64,000 bases of DNA. Source: Psettodes erumei. Lineage: Eukaryota > Chordata > Actinopteri > Pleuronectiformes > Psettodidae. The position numbers and the translations under genes were made by a program. The stretch is from NCBI GenBank assembly GCA_016785225.1, contig JAFBJZ010000639.1, positions 372,001-436,000 on the forward strand, read 5' to 3'. This document shows, in pieces, positions 1-13,984 of this stretch. The notes under the pieces were generated by a model, which saw only the letters and a list, made by a program, of their open reading frames with translations, was not told the DNA's origin and ran no database searches. Numbering within the stretch: position 1 is the first letter of the stretch; each line of letters begins with the position of its first letter.

Positions 1-2067
1 TTTTGCTGTAACCATGCCATTTTATTTATTTTTTATTTTTAGTTTATGATTTCCTGTGTTTTCCAGACTTCAATCAATTGTCAGAAGTCATATTATTATA
101 TGAAGATGGTGACTGAGAGTGTTGAACTTTTCTCCTGACTCAAAGTGCAGAAAATTTACGCCTCTTCCATTGTTTCTGAGCCAAATTCTGTTAAATGTGA
201 GCCCAAGGTGGCAGCTATTAGAGAAACTAGCTCTTACTCTTCCATCGTGGGGAATTTACACCTGAACCTGACATTCAAGGGTGCTGATTTTTGGAGTCAG
301 GGTTCACTGCAATAGAGCTGGTAATACTGCGGCCGAGCTGCAGCTGACTCCACATGGCCAGTTAGAGAGAGAAATATTCCACGAAATTTATCTTGTCAAT
401 CTTTCATAAGTGCCAAACAATATGCCAAACTACAGGGTGTTTCATTTGTTTCTGTCGGGTGGGTGTTTTGAACAGTCAAATCCATGGAAGATTTCAAATT
501 CCTAAATGAAAAAAAAAAATCAAACAAAAATACAAATAAATATTTTCCTTTTTCTGTGTGCATTTACTGTAAGCTAACAAAAGCTTACACTAATTAGTTC
601 CGTCAGTTCAATTCACCGACGCTTGTGCCAAAAAGAGCCCTGTAAGTGTGCGTTTGTGTACCGATGGTCACTCACAAATAGAACTAAATGTGTGTCATGT
701 GCACAACACGTCTATTTAAAAAAGAAAAACCTCTTCACATGTTTCATTGATAGTTTATACAGAAACAGACAGCAGATATGTTTTCATTTAATTATTATAC
801 AGTAAATTCATACATAAAAATGGAATACAAATTAGGTGTATTGTATTTCAATTGAATTCTGTGTTTGATTTCTTTTAATTTTGGATCATTGAATCTTCCA
901 TACACATCAGGCAGAAGTACTCTTTACCGTTCCTCTGTAAATCCAGCACGATGAAGGTTCTGTTGTAAACTTTGTGTTTTTACAGGCTAAAGTTTTATAA
1001 TGAACAACAACAGTACTTAAGCTTAATCTGTACACATGGGGGAACATGCAGGCATATTTTTTATTTAGTTGAGTGGAATCATTTGTGATTAACTTTATCC
1101 TGCTGCCTCTTTTTTCCAACAGGAATTTGCTTTGTTTTCAAATTTTTATTTGTTCACATGTAAAAAAAAAATGCAGAGTAGAATGACACTGTTTGACTTT
1201 TGGCCGCTTTGCAGCTTCAGCCAGAGCCACGAGGAGTAAAGCACTTCCCTTAAGGTCACTTCCATAACTGGTGGAGGAAAGTTGAACGCTAATTTCATTT
1301 TCCTGAACCCACTTGTCTCCAGCCATTCCATTAATTCAAGTGGCCAACTTCCTATTCACAAGTCTACAGGCCAGCTCAATTGCCTCATTTGCGACTGCAG
1401 TCATGTTTAGACATTTTGTTATGTGTGTACAGAAATTTCCCATGATGCTGAAGAAGCTCTTCGGAAGCCCTACATTTGAAGGTTCAATTTGCATTTTACG
1501 CATGAGGGAATGCTCTCAAGTAAATAATGCTACCCAGGCTTCGAACATTTTCCCAACAGGGTTCAGCGTACTGTGTTCACTATACCCACCAACAAGAAAC
1601 ACATTGAAATATTTACCATGAACTATAGTAGCAAATAACTGAAGTCCATTAAGATCCTTTAAAACATGCCGTTAAAGCACTATATCAGCCTCAGATATAG
1701 TTGTGTATAACTGAAAAATAGAGAGTGCATAAATAGAGAAAACATCTTCCTGTAGCCTTGTACAACTGTGTTTGTGACTATGATGTCTCTCAGCCTTGAA
1801 AAACAACATTGTTTATGCGGCATCTTGAGTAATTCCCAAGTGACTAGAGCTATTTGGACTTTGTGCACTCATCAATTGTATCTCTTTAGTGACTTGACTC
1901 AGCGGGTTGACGCGTGTAAGACAACAGAATCAGCTCTTTTTGAAATAGGGGAGCAGGGGTGTATTCAGATCAGCCTAATTCTGTTGGGTTATGCAGTGGA
2001 ATATCGGAGGGTCAGTACATTCGTAGTTGGGTATGAGCATGACGCGCTTTTGTATTCAGTTTCTGTC

Positions 2068-2101
2068 TCACTTTGAAGTAAAGTTCACTTTGAAGTAAAG
2101 A
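2068..2101. repeat. 17-bp tandem duplication
   Basis: The unit TCACTTTGAAGTAAAG plus one base occurs twice head to tail, at 2068-2084 and 2085-2101, differing only in the last base. It lies in non-coding sequence and looks like a recent small duplication. Confidence 0.8.
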
Positions 2102-4609
2102 CATGTCCTTTTTGTTGGGAAGTGTTATATTAAGAATTAAAATCCAAAAAGCAAACTGAATCATGAAAACCAGTTTTCTATGCAGATCCTCAGTGTGTGA
2201 ATGTTTATTTAAATGTTGAACACTGATAAGCATTTTTGCATGTTTGGTATTGAATTTCTTTATTTCAGAGATAAGCTTTTGGTATTGCATAGTTCAGCAG
2301 TAACTGTTTGTGTCGAGATGTCTCGGAATGATTGCACTATCCCCACTAAATTGCCTCATGTCGTTGAACTCTTTGCTTTTAATTAATAAGATTAGATTCG
2401 GCTTTGCCAGTTCAGGAAAAATCAGTGACAGTATTTCCCAAAATGTGAGGAGTGCCCAGAAAAGAGAAATAACACGCTAAAGTTTAAATTCACCCAGTAA
2501 AAGTTACTCTTTGCCTCTGTCTTCCTTCTCAGCACCCATGGTGTACCCGTAAATTTTCTGGAAAAAAAGGGAGAAAAGGTGCCTCTCATTGCCACATGGA
2601 TGGCATCGTTGTTTAAAAAGCTGTGCACTTTGAATCACTCCGCAGAGGTGGATGACTATTTTTAACAGCTATCTAATGTTTTTACTCTCATCAAATTCCA
2701 AGCCAAAAATGTAATTAATGTTGCTGCAGGCAGTAGTCATGGCTTTGGCTATGGTTCACTGCTACACTGTGAATCAGTTTTCTAACCCTAAACAAGACTA
2801 TTTTCTAATCTTTCTATTTCTGTAACAAATGAGTAAAAAGTATTTCCAAGTGTCAATTCAGCTACTCAAACAGTGTATTGAGTGACATATCCAGACCAGG
2901 TGACACACAAACTTTGCAAGAACATACACCACATTTTAACAACACTTTCAGTAAGCTGTTCTTTTTTCTTAGCCATTTTCAAGAGACAAAGCAATAATAG
3001 TGGGATGTCTTACTTGCTAGCGTTGGTCATTTCCACAAGTTTTAAATCTAAAGTGCTGTTAATAAAACAAAATTGAAAACTAATGAAGTGAAGCACAGCA
3101 GTGTTTGTTACCAAAAAGGAACACTACATCGACTATTGAACCACATGGTTAGATACTTTCTCTCCTTGAAATGTCCAGAGGCATTAACAGTGGCTTTGTT
3201 TTGACTGCAGCTGCTATTTAACAACTTTACACCAAACCATATGAATGGAAGTAGTTTGGAAGTTTGCTGGAAAGTAGCAGACTGAAATAAAGTCACGCAT
3301 ACATGTGACTGCATTGTAGTTTAGTCCACACTAAAAATGTGTACCAAAAAAACCCCTTGTCTATGAAGGTGTTCAGTTAACAAAAGGTTTGCTTCAACTA
3401 TATCTGAGCAACCTTTCTCTTATAGTAGAGCCAGTGACAGTGGGGAAAAAACCCTTAGTGCTTATGTGCAAATTGTAATAACAGCTGGTCAAACCTGGTG
3501 GTTAAAGTGCATTCTCTTCCTCATCATTCCAAAGTCGCGCATCATCACAAATACAGATTTGATTAAATTCGCTTGTATCTTGGATTGTTATGGGGTTTTT
3601 CTTGTTTTCTTGTTTTTTAGGACAGTACAGTGCATTGCAGTGTATTTGAGAGTTCAATGCTGTGTTATAATATAGTTTAAATAGGGACACAAAGTCTGTA
3701 TTGGATTAAACATTTATATATTTATACAGTTTTTTCTGTTTTTTTCTTTTCATGGCTCAATCCACATGTGGGCACATATATACAATGTTTACTCTGCCAA
3801 ACTGAGCACTTCTGTGTCAACACACTTTTTGTAAGATGTGGCATGAAGATAGTTTTATATGCAAATTTTCTACATTTTATAATAAAAAGTGTATGTACTG
3901 TATATATTTGTGGAAACACACAAACATACCGGTGTATGTGTGATGTCTGTGTGTGAGAGGGAGAGAGAGAGCGAGGAAAAAAGCATGAGTGAATAAATGA
4001 GGTTGTTACCCTTGATATTGGACCTGTGGTGTGAACTCATTTGGGAATAAGATGCCATAGTATCCCACTCAGCTAATATGTTGGTGTTTAAAATTTAAAA
4101 TTTGAATCTAAATGCACAAAGGGGAATCTTAATCTTCAGAGTCATTAAGTAAAAATATATATTGTTGTGTGTCAGACCTTAATGTGGAAAGTAACCAGTA
4201 ACTATAGCTGTCAGTAGAGTAAAGATTACAATATTAGTCCCTGAAATGTTTAGAAGTAGAATGATAGAGGATTATAAAAAACAAGTAATGTAGAAATACC
4301 CCCAAAACTGTACATGTACAGCACAGTACAATACATGAGCATTTGATATTGAATTATTGCTGAAATCTTTTTTCAAGTTGCTTACAGCTTCTCAAATGCG
4401 AGGATTTCTTGTATTAAAGTAAACTTAATATCTTTCAGCTGTAGACTGTAAATTAGTTTGTAACTAACTAAATAACAAACATAACAAAACAAACAAAGGT
4501 TGATATAATGAACTTGTTAATACACGGTGGCTACTTTACACAAGCAGTTATGAAGCAACATTTGTTATGAGTCATGGCCATGAAGCAAATGTAAGTCCAG
4601 TATTCACTG

Positions 4610-4655
4610 TTTTACCTCTGTTTTTGGTCTCTACCAACTCCTTACCTGTGTGTGT
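4610..4655 (+). repeat. Dispersed repeat fragment (shared with 25.8 kb)
   Basis: The words TTACCTCTGTTTTTGG and GGTCTCTACCAACTCC found here recur almost unchanged at 25808-25842. From memory, this phrase belongs to an interspersed element common in percomorph fish genomes, but I cannot name the family with certainty. Only a short piece survives. Confidence 0.45.
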
Positions 4656-7624
4656 CATTGTTTAATATGGGGGTGGCTCAGGTCTTCTATGATTCGAGGT
4701 TTCTGTTTTTCTTTGAGTGCCATGTCATTTAGGAGGAGCTGGTACTGTCCAACTTCAGTTGATCGGCCGCCTGCCAAATTTGTATTTGATATTTAATGAG
4801 CATCTTGCCCATAATGTCTCTATGTCTAATGTCTTTACTTGTAAAGCCTTAAAACAGCACTGCTAACTGATAATGACATTCTCTTCCTCCTGCTGAGGTG
4901 GAATAGAGGATTAAACCAAATGACAAAGGCTTAGAGGATGTGTCGCTCCCATGGGAGTGTGGTCTTGGTGGGGTATACCAGCAGCCTGTGTTGAGCTTAG
5001 TAATTTCTCAGAATGTCCTGCTGTGCGTCCTCATCTTGCCCCTACTGCTTTAGTTGTTGAGAGCTCCCTCTGCAAACACTGAGGGGCAGATGTATGTACA
5101 GTACACTGGAGAGTGCAGTGTAAACATCTGCTTGGCCAGTCTGCACAAAGGCACTCAATGTCCCTTTACATTTTACGTAAGATGTAGTAAACTTGCGCAT
5201 GATGGAGTAATCAGAGCATGTTACCACCCTCCAACATTAATTTGTGGCACCCGTTTAAAAAATGCGAAACCCTGCAACCTCATGCGATAACATGCATCCT
5301 CAGAATGAGGCAAAAAAATAAACATTTGAATCATAATTACCTCATTATGAGTTATTAATGCACTTATTTATTTTCTGCTCATCTGTTGGTTTTCTGTTTT
5401 GTGCCATAAAAATAAAGTTTAATTGCAGGATTTCACAAAATGTATTGGAGGGATTTTTTTTTACTGTCAGTGGCTCTTGGTCTAACTTCCCACCATTAAA
5501 TTTTGGGAGTGATTCAGATCAGTAGCCAGTATAAAGAAATCTTTGGAGGATTCTTCCCCATTGTGAGAAAATTTTGCAGTATATAGAAGTATTTAAGTAT
5601 AAGATATTACAAGTACAGCAATATACTTTTTACTTTACTCATTACTGCTATGTGCACTGATGTGAGACTTAATTTTGTGTGTCCAGTCTTACAAAAGTAT
5701 TTAGACATACAGTTGCAGTGAAGGTTTCACAGCAGATAGTATTACAGTTGAGCATGCATGCAGTCATGTAGCCCCCCCACCCACTGATTATGAGATATGC
5801 CCATAATTACAGCTATGGCATAACTTCAGCAACACTTCATATTATTGTGCAACCTCGTCAGTGACTTTAGCTATGCTAGTGGCGTATGGATGACAATGGT
5901 TAGAAGTCGGTGCAAAATAGAGTTTGTAAGTAATCAGCACAAATTGGTACACATGTAGGCATTGTTTTCTTCAACTTGTAAGGGTACAATTATTACATGA
6001 TCCCTTAAAATGTCTTTTTTCAAAATACAGTACAGTTAAATTATCTTTCAGTTTTTCTTGACCTAATCATTTCCCTGTGCCAGTTTACAACTTATCTTTG
6101 TATCATTTTCAAGGTTGTGTGATTTGTAATTAACCAGGTCTGTGCTTTAGCCCTGAGGTTTCCTGGTGCTTCAGTGAACACTTCAAAGCAATCTGTCAAA
6201 CATGTATTGGCTTAGCTATGCTATGAGTGGCAGAGGCACATGCCTAAAGATGCCATTTCTGTCCGAAATTAAGAAATTAAGTACAATTGTGGCTGTCCAA
6301 GCCACTTCCAGAATGGTCAGTGAAGGTACTTGTCGAGACACCAGCCTCTTCAGACAAATTTCCCTGATCAGTGAGAGGAACAAATGGGATGTCCTTGCTG
6401 CTGAGTGTTGAAGCCAAATGAAGCTTAGCGCAAGTTCTGTCAGGAAAATTTTGTTAATGATCATTCATGTGCAGTAATCAGTCTTACTCTGAGCTTCGTT
6501 GGTAAATCAATCGTGCTGTTGCTGTCAAATTTCAACTCCAGGCATCTTTCCATTGAAGGCTGAGCTCATCAGCATCCACTCCTTATCACACCCAGATCCT
6601 CAGCATTCTCTTCTTTCATCATCACCACTGCCACCAGTGTTTAGACCCTGGGGGGGTTCCTATAAACCATATGTATTTGTTCACTCACAATATTGTCTCT
6701 CCATAACAATAATTTGCAAAACACTCCAGGTTAGCCCTGTGTTAAATTGGTATTTATTGTTGTCAGCCACAGTGTATGAAGGAAGGCACACAGAGGTATG
6801 TGTGATGTCTCTTTCACAAAGAAACTATCTTTCTCATTAAGAAACATTTTATTTCCTTCCTGCTTTGCGGCAATAACAAACCTGTCAAACATTTCACCCA
6901 GTACAACGGCAGTTCCCCCTCTCCATTCTGCTGCTCCTCCTCTTTCCCAGCTCGGCACCAACCACAGATCATCTGTTTCCAGCTCAAAAGCAGCCAGAGC
7001 TGCTCTTCCCTATCTGTTCTTAAACAGCAGCGACAGGTTTGTGCAGGTTACATAGGTAAGTAGCCTATGTGCCACTGTTTACTGTACTTTGTCCCATGGA
7101 CATTGTAGGGTAATGCTCATTTGGTGGCCTCCAAAGCCAACATGAGCAGAGAGCCATGAGTTATTACCCTTACACCCACAGAGTGTAGGTGGAAATAAAC
7201 AAAGCTCACCTCTTTTATTAAGTCAAAAATAGGTGACAGTAACTTCTGCGTGGCTTGGAAAAGTACTGTGATTGCAATAGCAGATTCCATTTTCACATGG
7301 CACTGCACATGATAATTTCAACTAGTGTGATTCTTCATGTAGTTCTGTCATCATGACAACACAAACAGGAAGATACGATGCAGTTTCTTCTCAGGTCTCT
7401 AATTTGCAGAATACGGCAATGTTCTTGAGTGCAATTAGATTTCACACCATGTGGCTCAATAGACTACACTAAAAATAAATCTTTACACATTGCAGTGCTG
7501 GGCTCTGGCAAAAGGACTTTTTGTACATTTGACCATTACACCTACCACATGGATCACACAATACAAATTATTCTATGTTTTGTAAGATTTGTCCATCTCC
7601 TGCAACCTCAAGTGCCTTCCTGTG

Positions 7625-7815
7625 ATTCTGTCACAGCCTGCCACGAGACACTCTTTGTGTGGCATGTTTTCAGTTCTACTTACTATCCTTTTGATTGTCT
7701 GCCCCACCCTAATGTGTTCCACCTGTGTCTCACTATCCCTGCCTCTGCTGTGAATATGAGTTTTTGTCTATCCTTTTGTCTTTGTTGGTTTGCCGTGTTA
7801 TGCCCTCAGTGTCAC
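7625..7815 (+). mobile_element. Retroelement-like repeat, copy 1 of 3
   Basis: Contains the block CCTAATGTGTTCCACCTGTG followed by pyrimidine-rich sequence with TTTTGTCTTTGTTGG. The same arrangement is seen near 13.5-13.7 kb and 14.0-14.2 kb. The pattern resembles the promoter/R region of a fish LTR or related retroelement, but no coding part is attached. A long open frame across this copy (7429-7959) has no recognisable protein similarity and is best explained as chance within the repeat. Confidence 0.5.
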
Positions 7816-9277
7816 TTTCCAGTGCCAGTTTCTGTGTATGTGTCAGAGGAGCAAAAATGCATTACATGTGTAAAAAAATCACATTTTAAATATTTCATTC
7901 ACAGTATACATATTGATTTATTTAGGTGTAAATGTTCACAACAGTACAGACAATGTTGAACAAACATTTTTTTTATCGACAGCGACAGAGTTTCACATCA
8001 GACTTTTTTCAAAGATAGTTTTAACACCAGAGTTTCTCAGGAACTTCATTGTCGTCATAGATCTGTACAATCAGTTCAGTGCTTTTTTTGCCCTCTCAAG
8101 GCCCAACACAAAAGTAGGCTATTTTTAAGACAGGTTGACAACTTCACTTTCTGACATTGGGACAATTTAGAGAGGCCAGATAAAGGTTGAGAAACCCTGA
8201 GTCTCAAATTTAGTTATATATATACTATATTTTACATTTACATGAATAAATTCACTTCCCAAACACATAATTTGACCATAACATTTGTACATACTAAAAT
8301 ATAATATAACTTCAATACAATATAAACAACACCTAATCAGAAAAATACCAACTTTTTATTGATTTGACATATCAGCTCCTCCAGATCCTCATCATCAAAA
8401 ATTACTTTAATTTTCCTCTCCCTTTGGCTTGAAAAACTGTTTCTTCCCTGTATTATTTTACACATTTACAAATGTCAGCGATTAAATTTGAAAACGCTGT
8501 TCCCAAATGAATAATTAATTTGAATGAAATGAATTTTTTTTGCCTTATAAAAAATATCTGTCACAGCTGGATGGATTTTGCTGATTCTTTTTTTGAGCAT
8601 AACATTGCAAAATCCTGGTTTGGCTGCTTTGTAATTTGTCAAATTATGCTACTCGGACAAGAAGACACTGCTCATTTGTCCCTTGGCCCATGGCCTAATT
8701 TTACTCTGAATACATAAAAAAAATCTCCAAAAGAAATGTTCAATAAAAGTAATATTTTAACAGATGTACATCATAAGAAAAACAAGACAGCACATCCTTT
8801 TTGCACATCTGTGTTTTGGAGTTCATCCATGGCATATTCTGTATATACATTACAGTTTTTATTCCAAAAAGAGGTCTGTTGAATATTCCAACAATCTTAA
8901 CCCTTGCATCAATGCATCCTTGTATATAACAATTAAGGATCCACAAAATTATTTTCATTCTTCAGAGGTGAGACGTGACATCAACAAATCACAGGGCAGG
9001 AGAACAAACAGGAATGCATTATGACACCCTCAGTAATATCTCAACAAATATTTATACACAAACTCTTAATGTTCCTAAAGCTCACAGCTCATTTCATACA
9101 CCTCTTTCCATAATCATGCACAGTTATGTCTACTGAATGTTTCTCCAATGCACAGCTTAAAATCTCAGCCACAGCTGCAGGCAACTGCTTGGTACACTGC
9201 ATGGATGCACACAGTGATATCATACTGACTGTTCATTATGACCTTTTCTCCTGTATGTTCTCCATATATTATACAGG

Positions 9278-9299
9278 GTGTGTGTGTGTGTGTGTGTGT
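9278..9299. repeat. (GT)11 microsatellite
   Basis: An uninterrupted GT dinucleotide run in non-coding sequence left of the MCH receptor gene. Confidence 0.95.
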
Positions 9300-10456
9300 T
9301 GATGTGGGTGCATTTATAGCGTAGTATTTATATTTATATTTACTGTACTTATTATCGCATAATAACACATCAGCTGTGACCTATTAGTATTTAAGTAAAG
9401 TTACGTTTTTAAAACATGTTAACCTGACAATCACCCTGTCTGGAAGAAATTTTGCCCTGTTCAAATTAAAGAGCAGGTCCACAGTTTGTGAAAAAACACA
9501 CTGGGGGATATTACAGCTTCAACAGTAATGTTAGGATGTGTTTGGAATGAACAAAAAGCATTTTTTACAAAGTCAATAAAAAGATGTGAGAGAGCAAGAA
9601 AAGATAGATTCACAGTAGGTGGTTTGAATTGAAGTGAAGAGATGGCAGCAAAGGTCAAAAATGTCTCCCCTGGGGCGTAAATAAAGTATGTATTGAGACT
9701 TGAGCAGAGAGGAGGTGGTCTGGAGGAACATCTGGAGTTCATCGAGTTAGTTTGTGTTATCGAGCAGCAAATGTCTGTAGCAACTGTCATGTTTGATGAC
9801 TGTTTGCCGATCACCTGCAAAATGAACTTGCTTTATGTTCAGTCTAAACACATCTTTTTGTACTGAGAAACGATCTAAGCTACTTCACCTTCTCCTAGTG
9901 AAGTAGTAGTGCAATTGAAAATTAAATAAATGTCTATCAGTCAGTAAAAAAAGAGGAATATCACAGGATTGAGGATTGTCAGATGTGAATATGTTATATT
10001 TTTTTTTTTATGTTTAAGAAAATGACAAGAAAAAAACTTGGCTACCACTGTGCAACCTCATTGAGCATTTGTGATGAAATAACCCGGTATGATGAATAAG
10101 CCTAAATTTTTGTTTTTTGCAGGTGAAACTGACTAGTGTGTTCAGGACCATTAAAAAGCTGCTGCTACAGGCTGTGTGAAGATATTAAGTTGTGTCATTG
10201 GTCTTTTCTTGATTATGAATGATGGGATACAGCTTTTTATTCAGGCCTTGGCAGAAAAATAGTAGAGATACAATTTAAATAAAAGGATTAAATCTAATTA
10301 AATAAATGAAGCTGATTGAAGCGATATGTAGACTTTGCAGTTAACATGTTGTTATATATGGTATATGTGTTGTTGTGCTAATGTGCCCTTTGCGTTTATC
10401 AACTGCACAGATAGATGGTGATGAATTTATTTTGATTCACAGCCACTGACTCTTAC

Positions 10457-12407
10457 TCACTGTGGGGCCACATTGGATGGTATCATCTCCCCAGGGGCTG
10501 ACTCCTGCTGAGCCCCCTCAGGTACCATTCTCACACTCATGCTGCCACCATCAGTGGTGCTCGGGTTCACACGGAACTTTCTGTTAACTGGCCGTACAGC
10601 CCTGAGGAACTGCCTCTTGAACGTCTCACTTAGGATAATGTAGAGGAATGGGTTGATGCAACTGTTAGCATAGCCCATGCTAATAGCTATGTTGTACGCA
10701 TAGGAGAACGCAAGACTTGGCCTCTGCACGCCTAGGTGGACCAGTTGGAGGATGTAGTAAGGAGCCCAGCAAATGAAGAAAGCCAGGCAGATGGCCACCG
10801 CCATCCGGGTCACCTTCCTAGTGCGCACCCTCAAACTTCGTGGAGGCAGTGGGGCCACGCTGGTGGACATGTGTTGGAGGATCTTGAAGAACACCAGGCA
10901 GATGATAAACAAGGGTATGGCAAAGGCCAAGAAGAACTGGTAAAGAGTAAACCAGTATGTGTCAGTGACTGGGTTGGGCAGGAGGAGCGCACAGGCTACC
11001 AGACCATCTGGAAGAGTCATCAGGCCTGCATACATCCATACAGGGATGATGGTGAGTAAGGACAGACCCCACACCATACCAATGACCAGCGCTGCCACAC
11101 AGGGTGTGCGGACATAGTTGAAGCGGATGGGATGGACTGTAGCCAAGTAACGGTCAAGAGTCATTGCAGTTAGGATGTACGTACTGACAATCTGGCTGTT
11201 GGAGTCAAGAGCCGTGATGACCGTACACATCGTGGCTCCAAAGTGCCAACTACCGTTGCCCAGCAACTGGTGGATGAGGAATGGCATCCCAAGCAGAAAC
11301 AGGAGATCAACAATTGACACATTTAAGATAAAGATGTCTGGAACAGTTTGCTTGGCATGGCACTTGGTCTTCTTTAAGATGGTGTACATGACAATACAAT
11401 TCCCCATAATGCCCAGAAAACAGATGATGCCGAAGATGACAGGGAGGATGGCACTGCAATGGAGGGCCCCATTTATAACTGGAGACAAAAAGAGGAGGGA
11501 GGAGCAGTAGAAGGGAAAAAAATTTAGTAATATTATACTGCATTGCACATTGCATTAAATAATGTTGTATGATATGAAAATGTATGTCTATATTTACAGT
11601 GTATAATACAATCATTACAGTTTATTTGCAAGGGCAGCAGAATGATGTTAACAGTAGTGATCAGGGAAATATTTCTTATGCAAGTCTATAACCAGTCACT
11701 GCATAGAGCAAAATTCTACCTCAAATTTATCCCTCTTGTTTTTAGACTTTTGCTAGACTGACTTGAATAATGTCAGGGTGGGCATTATAGATTTTTCTGC
11801 ATGAGTGTGTGTGTGTGTGTGTGTCTCGGCTCTTTCGATGCAATTCAATGCAAAGCTAAGCTATTAAAAGATAGTCTCCATAGAAAAGTGGCTACAGATA
11901 TCTGATGTGGAATTTAAAACACAGAAGTCATAATTTTCATAATCATAAAAACATAATCTTAGTGATTTTGTTATTTTAAATACTAAAATAATGTACCTTG
12001 ATCACTCAGTAGAAATCATGGTCATTTTAGCTTTCATCAGTGGCAAAGCTTAAATTAATATGATGAGGGTAATTGATATAAAATATAGTATAGCAAAGAC
12101 AACAGTCAAATTTCAAATTGATCATTAAAATTTCACGCTGTCAACGGAATTAACTGCAGCCTCAATTATAGGCTTAGTATAGGAGGCTATAAAAGCTTGC
12201 GAAGTTCATATGATTGAAAAAATTATACTGCAAGACTACTTTGGGGGAAAAATGGCATCACTTTTTTCTATTAACATGCTGAGTGGAGTTATGACGCTTG
12301 TAAACAAGGTGTAAAACAACGCTGCTGCAACTGGATTCAATTCATTTACCTGTTGTTGTTGAACTGTTTTCTCCGAGAGAAAAATTAGAGCCGTTATAGA
12401 GATCCAT
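10457..12407 (-). CDS. mchr1: Melanin-concentrating hormone receptor 1 (class A GPCR)
   Basis: A G-protein-coupled receptor for the hypothalamic/pituitary peptide MCH, acting at the plasma membrane and in mammals coupled mainly to Gi and Gq. Two coding exons on the minus strand, 12407-12350 and 11478-10457, join in phase 1 (donor at 12349, acceptor AG at 11480-11479), giving about 359 residues; human MCHR1 is of similar size. The short first exon starts MDLYNGSNFSLGENSSTTT, similar in style to the human MDLE start, with three N-glycosylation sites (N5, N8, N14). Visible landmarks are PDIFILN and DLLFLLGMPF in TM2, Asp111 in TM3 (the counterpart of the human ligand-binding Asp), DRY at about 128-130, FFICWAPYY in TM6 and NPFLY in TM7. 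Whether this is the teleost 1a or 1b copy cannot be told from sequence alone. MCHR2 is excluded by the TM3 and TM6 sequence. The reading frame is intact. Confidence 0.93.
11805..11824. repeat. (GT)10 microsatellite in the mchr1 intron
   Basis: A pure GT run inside the roughly 870-base intron of the MCH receptor gene. Confidence 0.9.
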
Positions 12408-13287
12408 CTCTGCAATCCAAAGTGGGTAGCCTGTATCCAAGTTGAGAAGCGTGACCAAGTGCCTGCTTTCCACTTCAAATGCATCTGAAGCAGCCAGCAA
12501 TCCTTCTTTCGCTTATAACAGTGATTCCAGATCCTATATTATCTATATTAGTGAAGTCGTTTGGCTGCACTCTGTGAGCAGATCGGTGCGCCCTGCTCCT
12601 TCAGTGACAGTGGAGCCGCGCTCCTCGGTGAACGGCTGGGAGAGCATTAGTCCGTCCCGCTGACTGTGGAGTCGCGACTGCGCTGCAGGTGTCATTCACG
12701 CTGGTGAAAACAGCATCAGTCAAATCTCATCATTTTATTACCCTGTGGGTGCGCAAAAGCTTCCTTGGTTTGATGCAAATGCTTTATTTTGGCGTGTCAG
12801 CCTCTCTCAGGGCAACATCGGTGGGGATTTGTGTGCTCAGAAAATTGGACACCATCTAAGAGCAGACACCGTGATAAAGAGAGAAGAAAGAAAAACAGAA
12901 AAGGGAAGGAGATGCTTGATTGCTTCCATTGTCCAAAGCCTACACTGTTGGGGTGTCTTTTTAAACGATGGGGAGGAGACCACAACAGGTGATACCGCTG
13001 CGGCACAGGAATTCATTGACTCTGAACAATCCCAAACTGGTCGTTTTCCCATAATAAAACCACTAGATGGCCTTGATGCCCCTCATCTGGAGTCCTCACA
13101 CGTCTCGTTCATGAAAATTGGATGTGACCGTGGCGAGGTTTGTGGGTCATAAACGGGCTTCTGAAGAAACCAAAGACATTCATGCATCCATCAGGTGGTT
13201 GGTTCAGCAACTCAGAGCAATAAGCAATAAAGACAGTGAAAATAAAGACGGTGACTTAGTCTATTCAGGTACATCCAAAAAATATAG

Positions 13288-13290
<3 letters not shown>

Positions 13291-13318
<28 letters not shown>
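13291..13318. repeat. (GT)14 microsatellite
   Basis: An uninterrupted 28-base GT run, directly followed by TCTGTGTGG. Confidence 0.95.
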
Positions 13319-13484
13319 CTGTGTGGTTACTCATGTTTATCACTCATGATTTGGGGTCCTAAATCTGTTATACTGTCACATTATGGGATCCTGCCCCTCT
13401 TATTGGGACAGAAAGCCACCATATTGGGAATTATGTAAATCGTCCAAATATTTCCCGATTTGTTTTGTAGTTTTTCCTGGGTTG

Positions 13485-13790
13485 CGTCCTGGTTGTCAGT
13501 GTACTTGCTGTCTTTATGATTTCCCAGCCTGTGTGAGAGTCTGCCCTGCCCTAATCTAGTCCACCTGTGCCTGAATAACCTTGATTCCCTTCTCTATTTA
13601 AGTCTTTGTCTTTCCATTTGTCATTCATCGTGTTCTGCTCCCCGTGTTGTTCTGCTTTTCTCAAGTCATCTCCACAAGTTTCCCGAGTCCCTTCATTTAA
13701 CAAGTGTTGGATTCCCTTAGTATCCTGAGTTGAGCAACTTTTTATAATGAAATTCCTTCACTGCACCTCCCTGCTTGGCTCTTGTCTGAA
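13485..13790 (+). mobile_element. Retroelement-like repeat, copy 2 of 3
   Basis: Contains CTGCCCTGCCCTAATC, then AGTCCACCTGTGCC, then a TATA-like CTCTATTTAAGTC and TTTGTCTTTCC, in the same order as the copies at 7.6 and 14.0 kb. The TATTTAAG element followed by a pyrimidine-rich start is what a retroelement promoter/R region often looks like. Its 3' part includes CCTCCCTGCTTGGCTC, a phrase also typical of such elements. No coding region is attached. Confidence 0.5.
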
Positions 13791-13984
13791 TTTTGTTTAA
13801 TTTCAGTAGGTTCTATACAACAAAATATACTTGGTCTCAAAGATTCTGCAGCCTGTTGAAAGTACGGTCAGCCTGAAGGACTGAACCCAGACATTAGTAA
13901 TGACTGGAAAGCAAACCATTTTTAGACACTGGAAGATGTCACAGCTTGACCTCAGAGACTTCGTGAGAGATTCAGTGATAGACT

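Larger units (their letters stand above)
1..10456. other. AT-rich non-coding region, possibly including a 3' UTR
   Basis: I find no exon with recognisable protein similarity and good splice signals in these 10 kb. Open frames are short and of low complexity. Two AATAAA signals in plus-strand orientation, at 3881-3886 and 5411-5416, sit in T-rich sequence and could end a long 3' UTR of a gene lying to the left of the window; this is only a guess. The stretch also holds a 17-bp tandem duplication (2068-2101), repeat fragments near 4.6 kb and 7.6 kb, and a GT microsatellite near 9.3 kb. Confidence 0.5.

Noticed and set aside
7429..7959. 176-codon open frame on the plus strand
   Set aside because: It spans the retroelement-like repeat at 7.6 kb and has Cys/Phe-rich low-information content with no known protein pattern.
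11307..11615. Alternative frames overlapping the mchr1 second exon
   Set aside because: They are out-of-frame overlaps of the receptor; the frame with the conserved GPCR motifs and a matching splice acceptor is the real one.
12745..13152. 135-codon open frame on the plus strand next to mchr1
   Set aside because: No recognisable domain, no good splice signals, and mixed composition. It most likely is a chance frame in the mchr1 upstream region.
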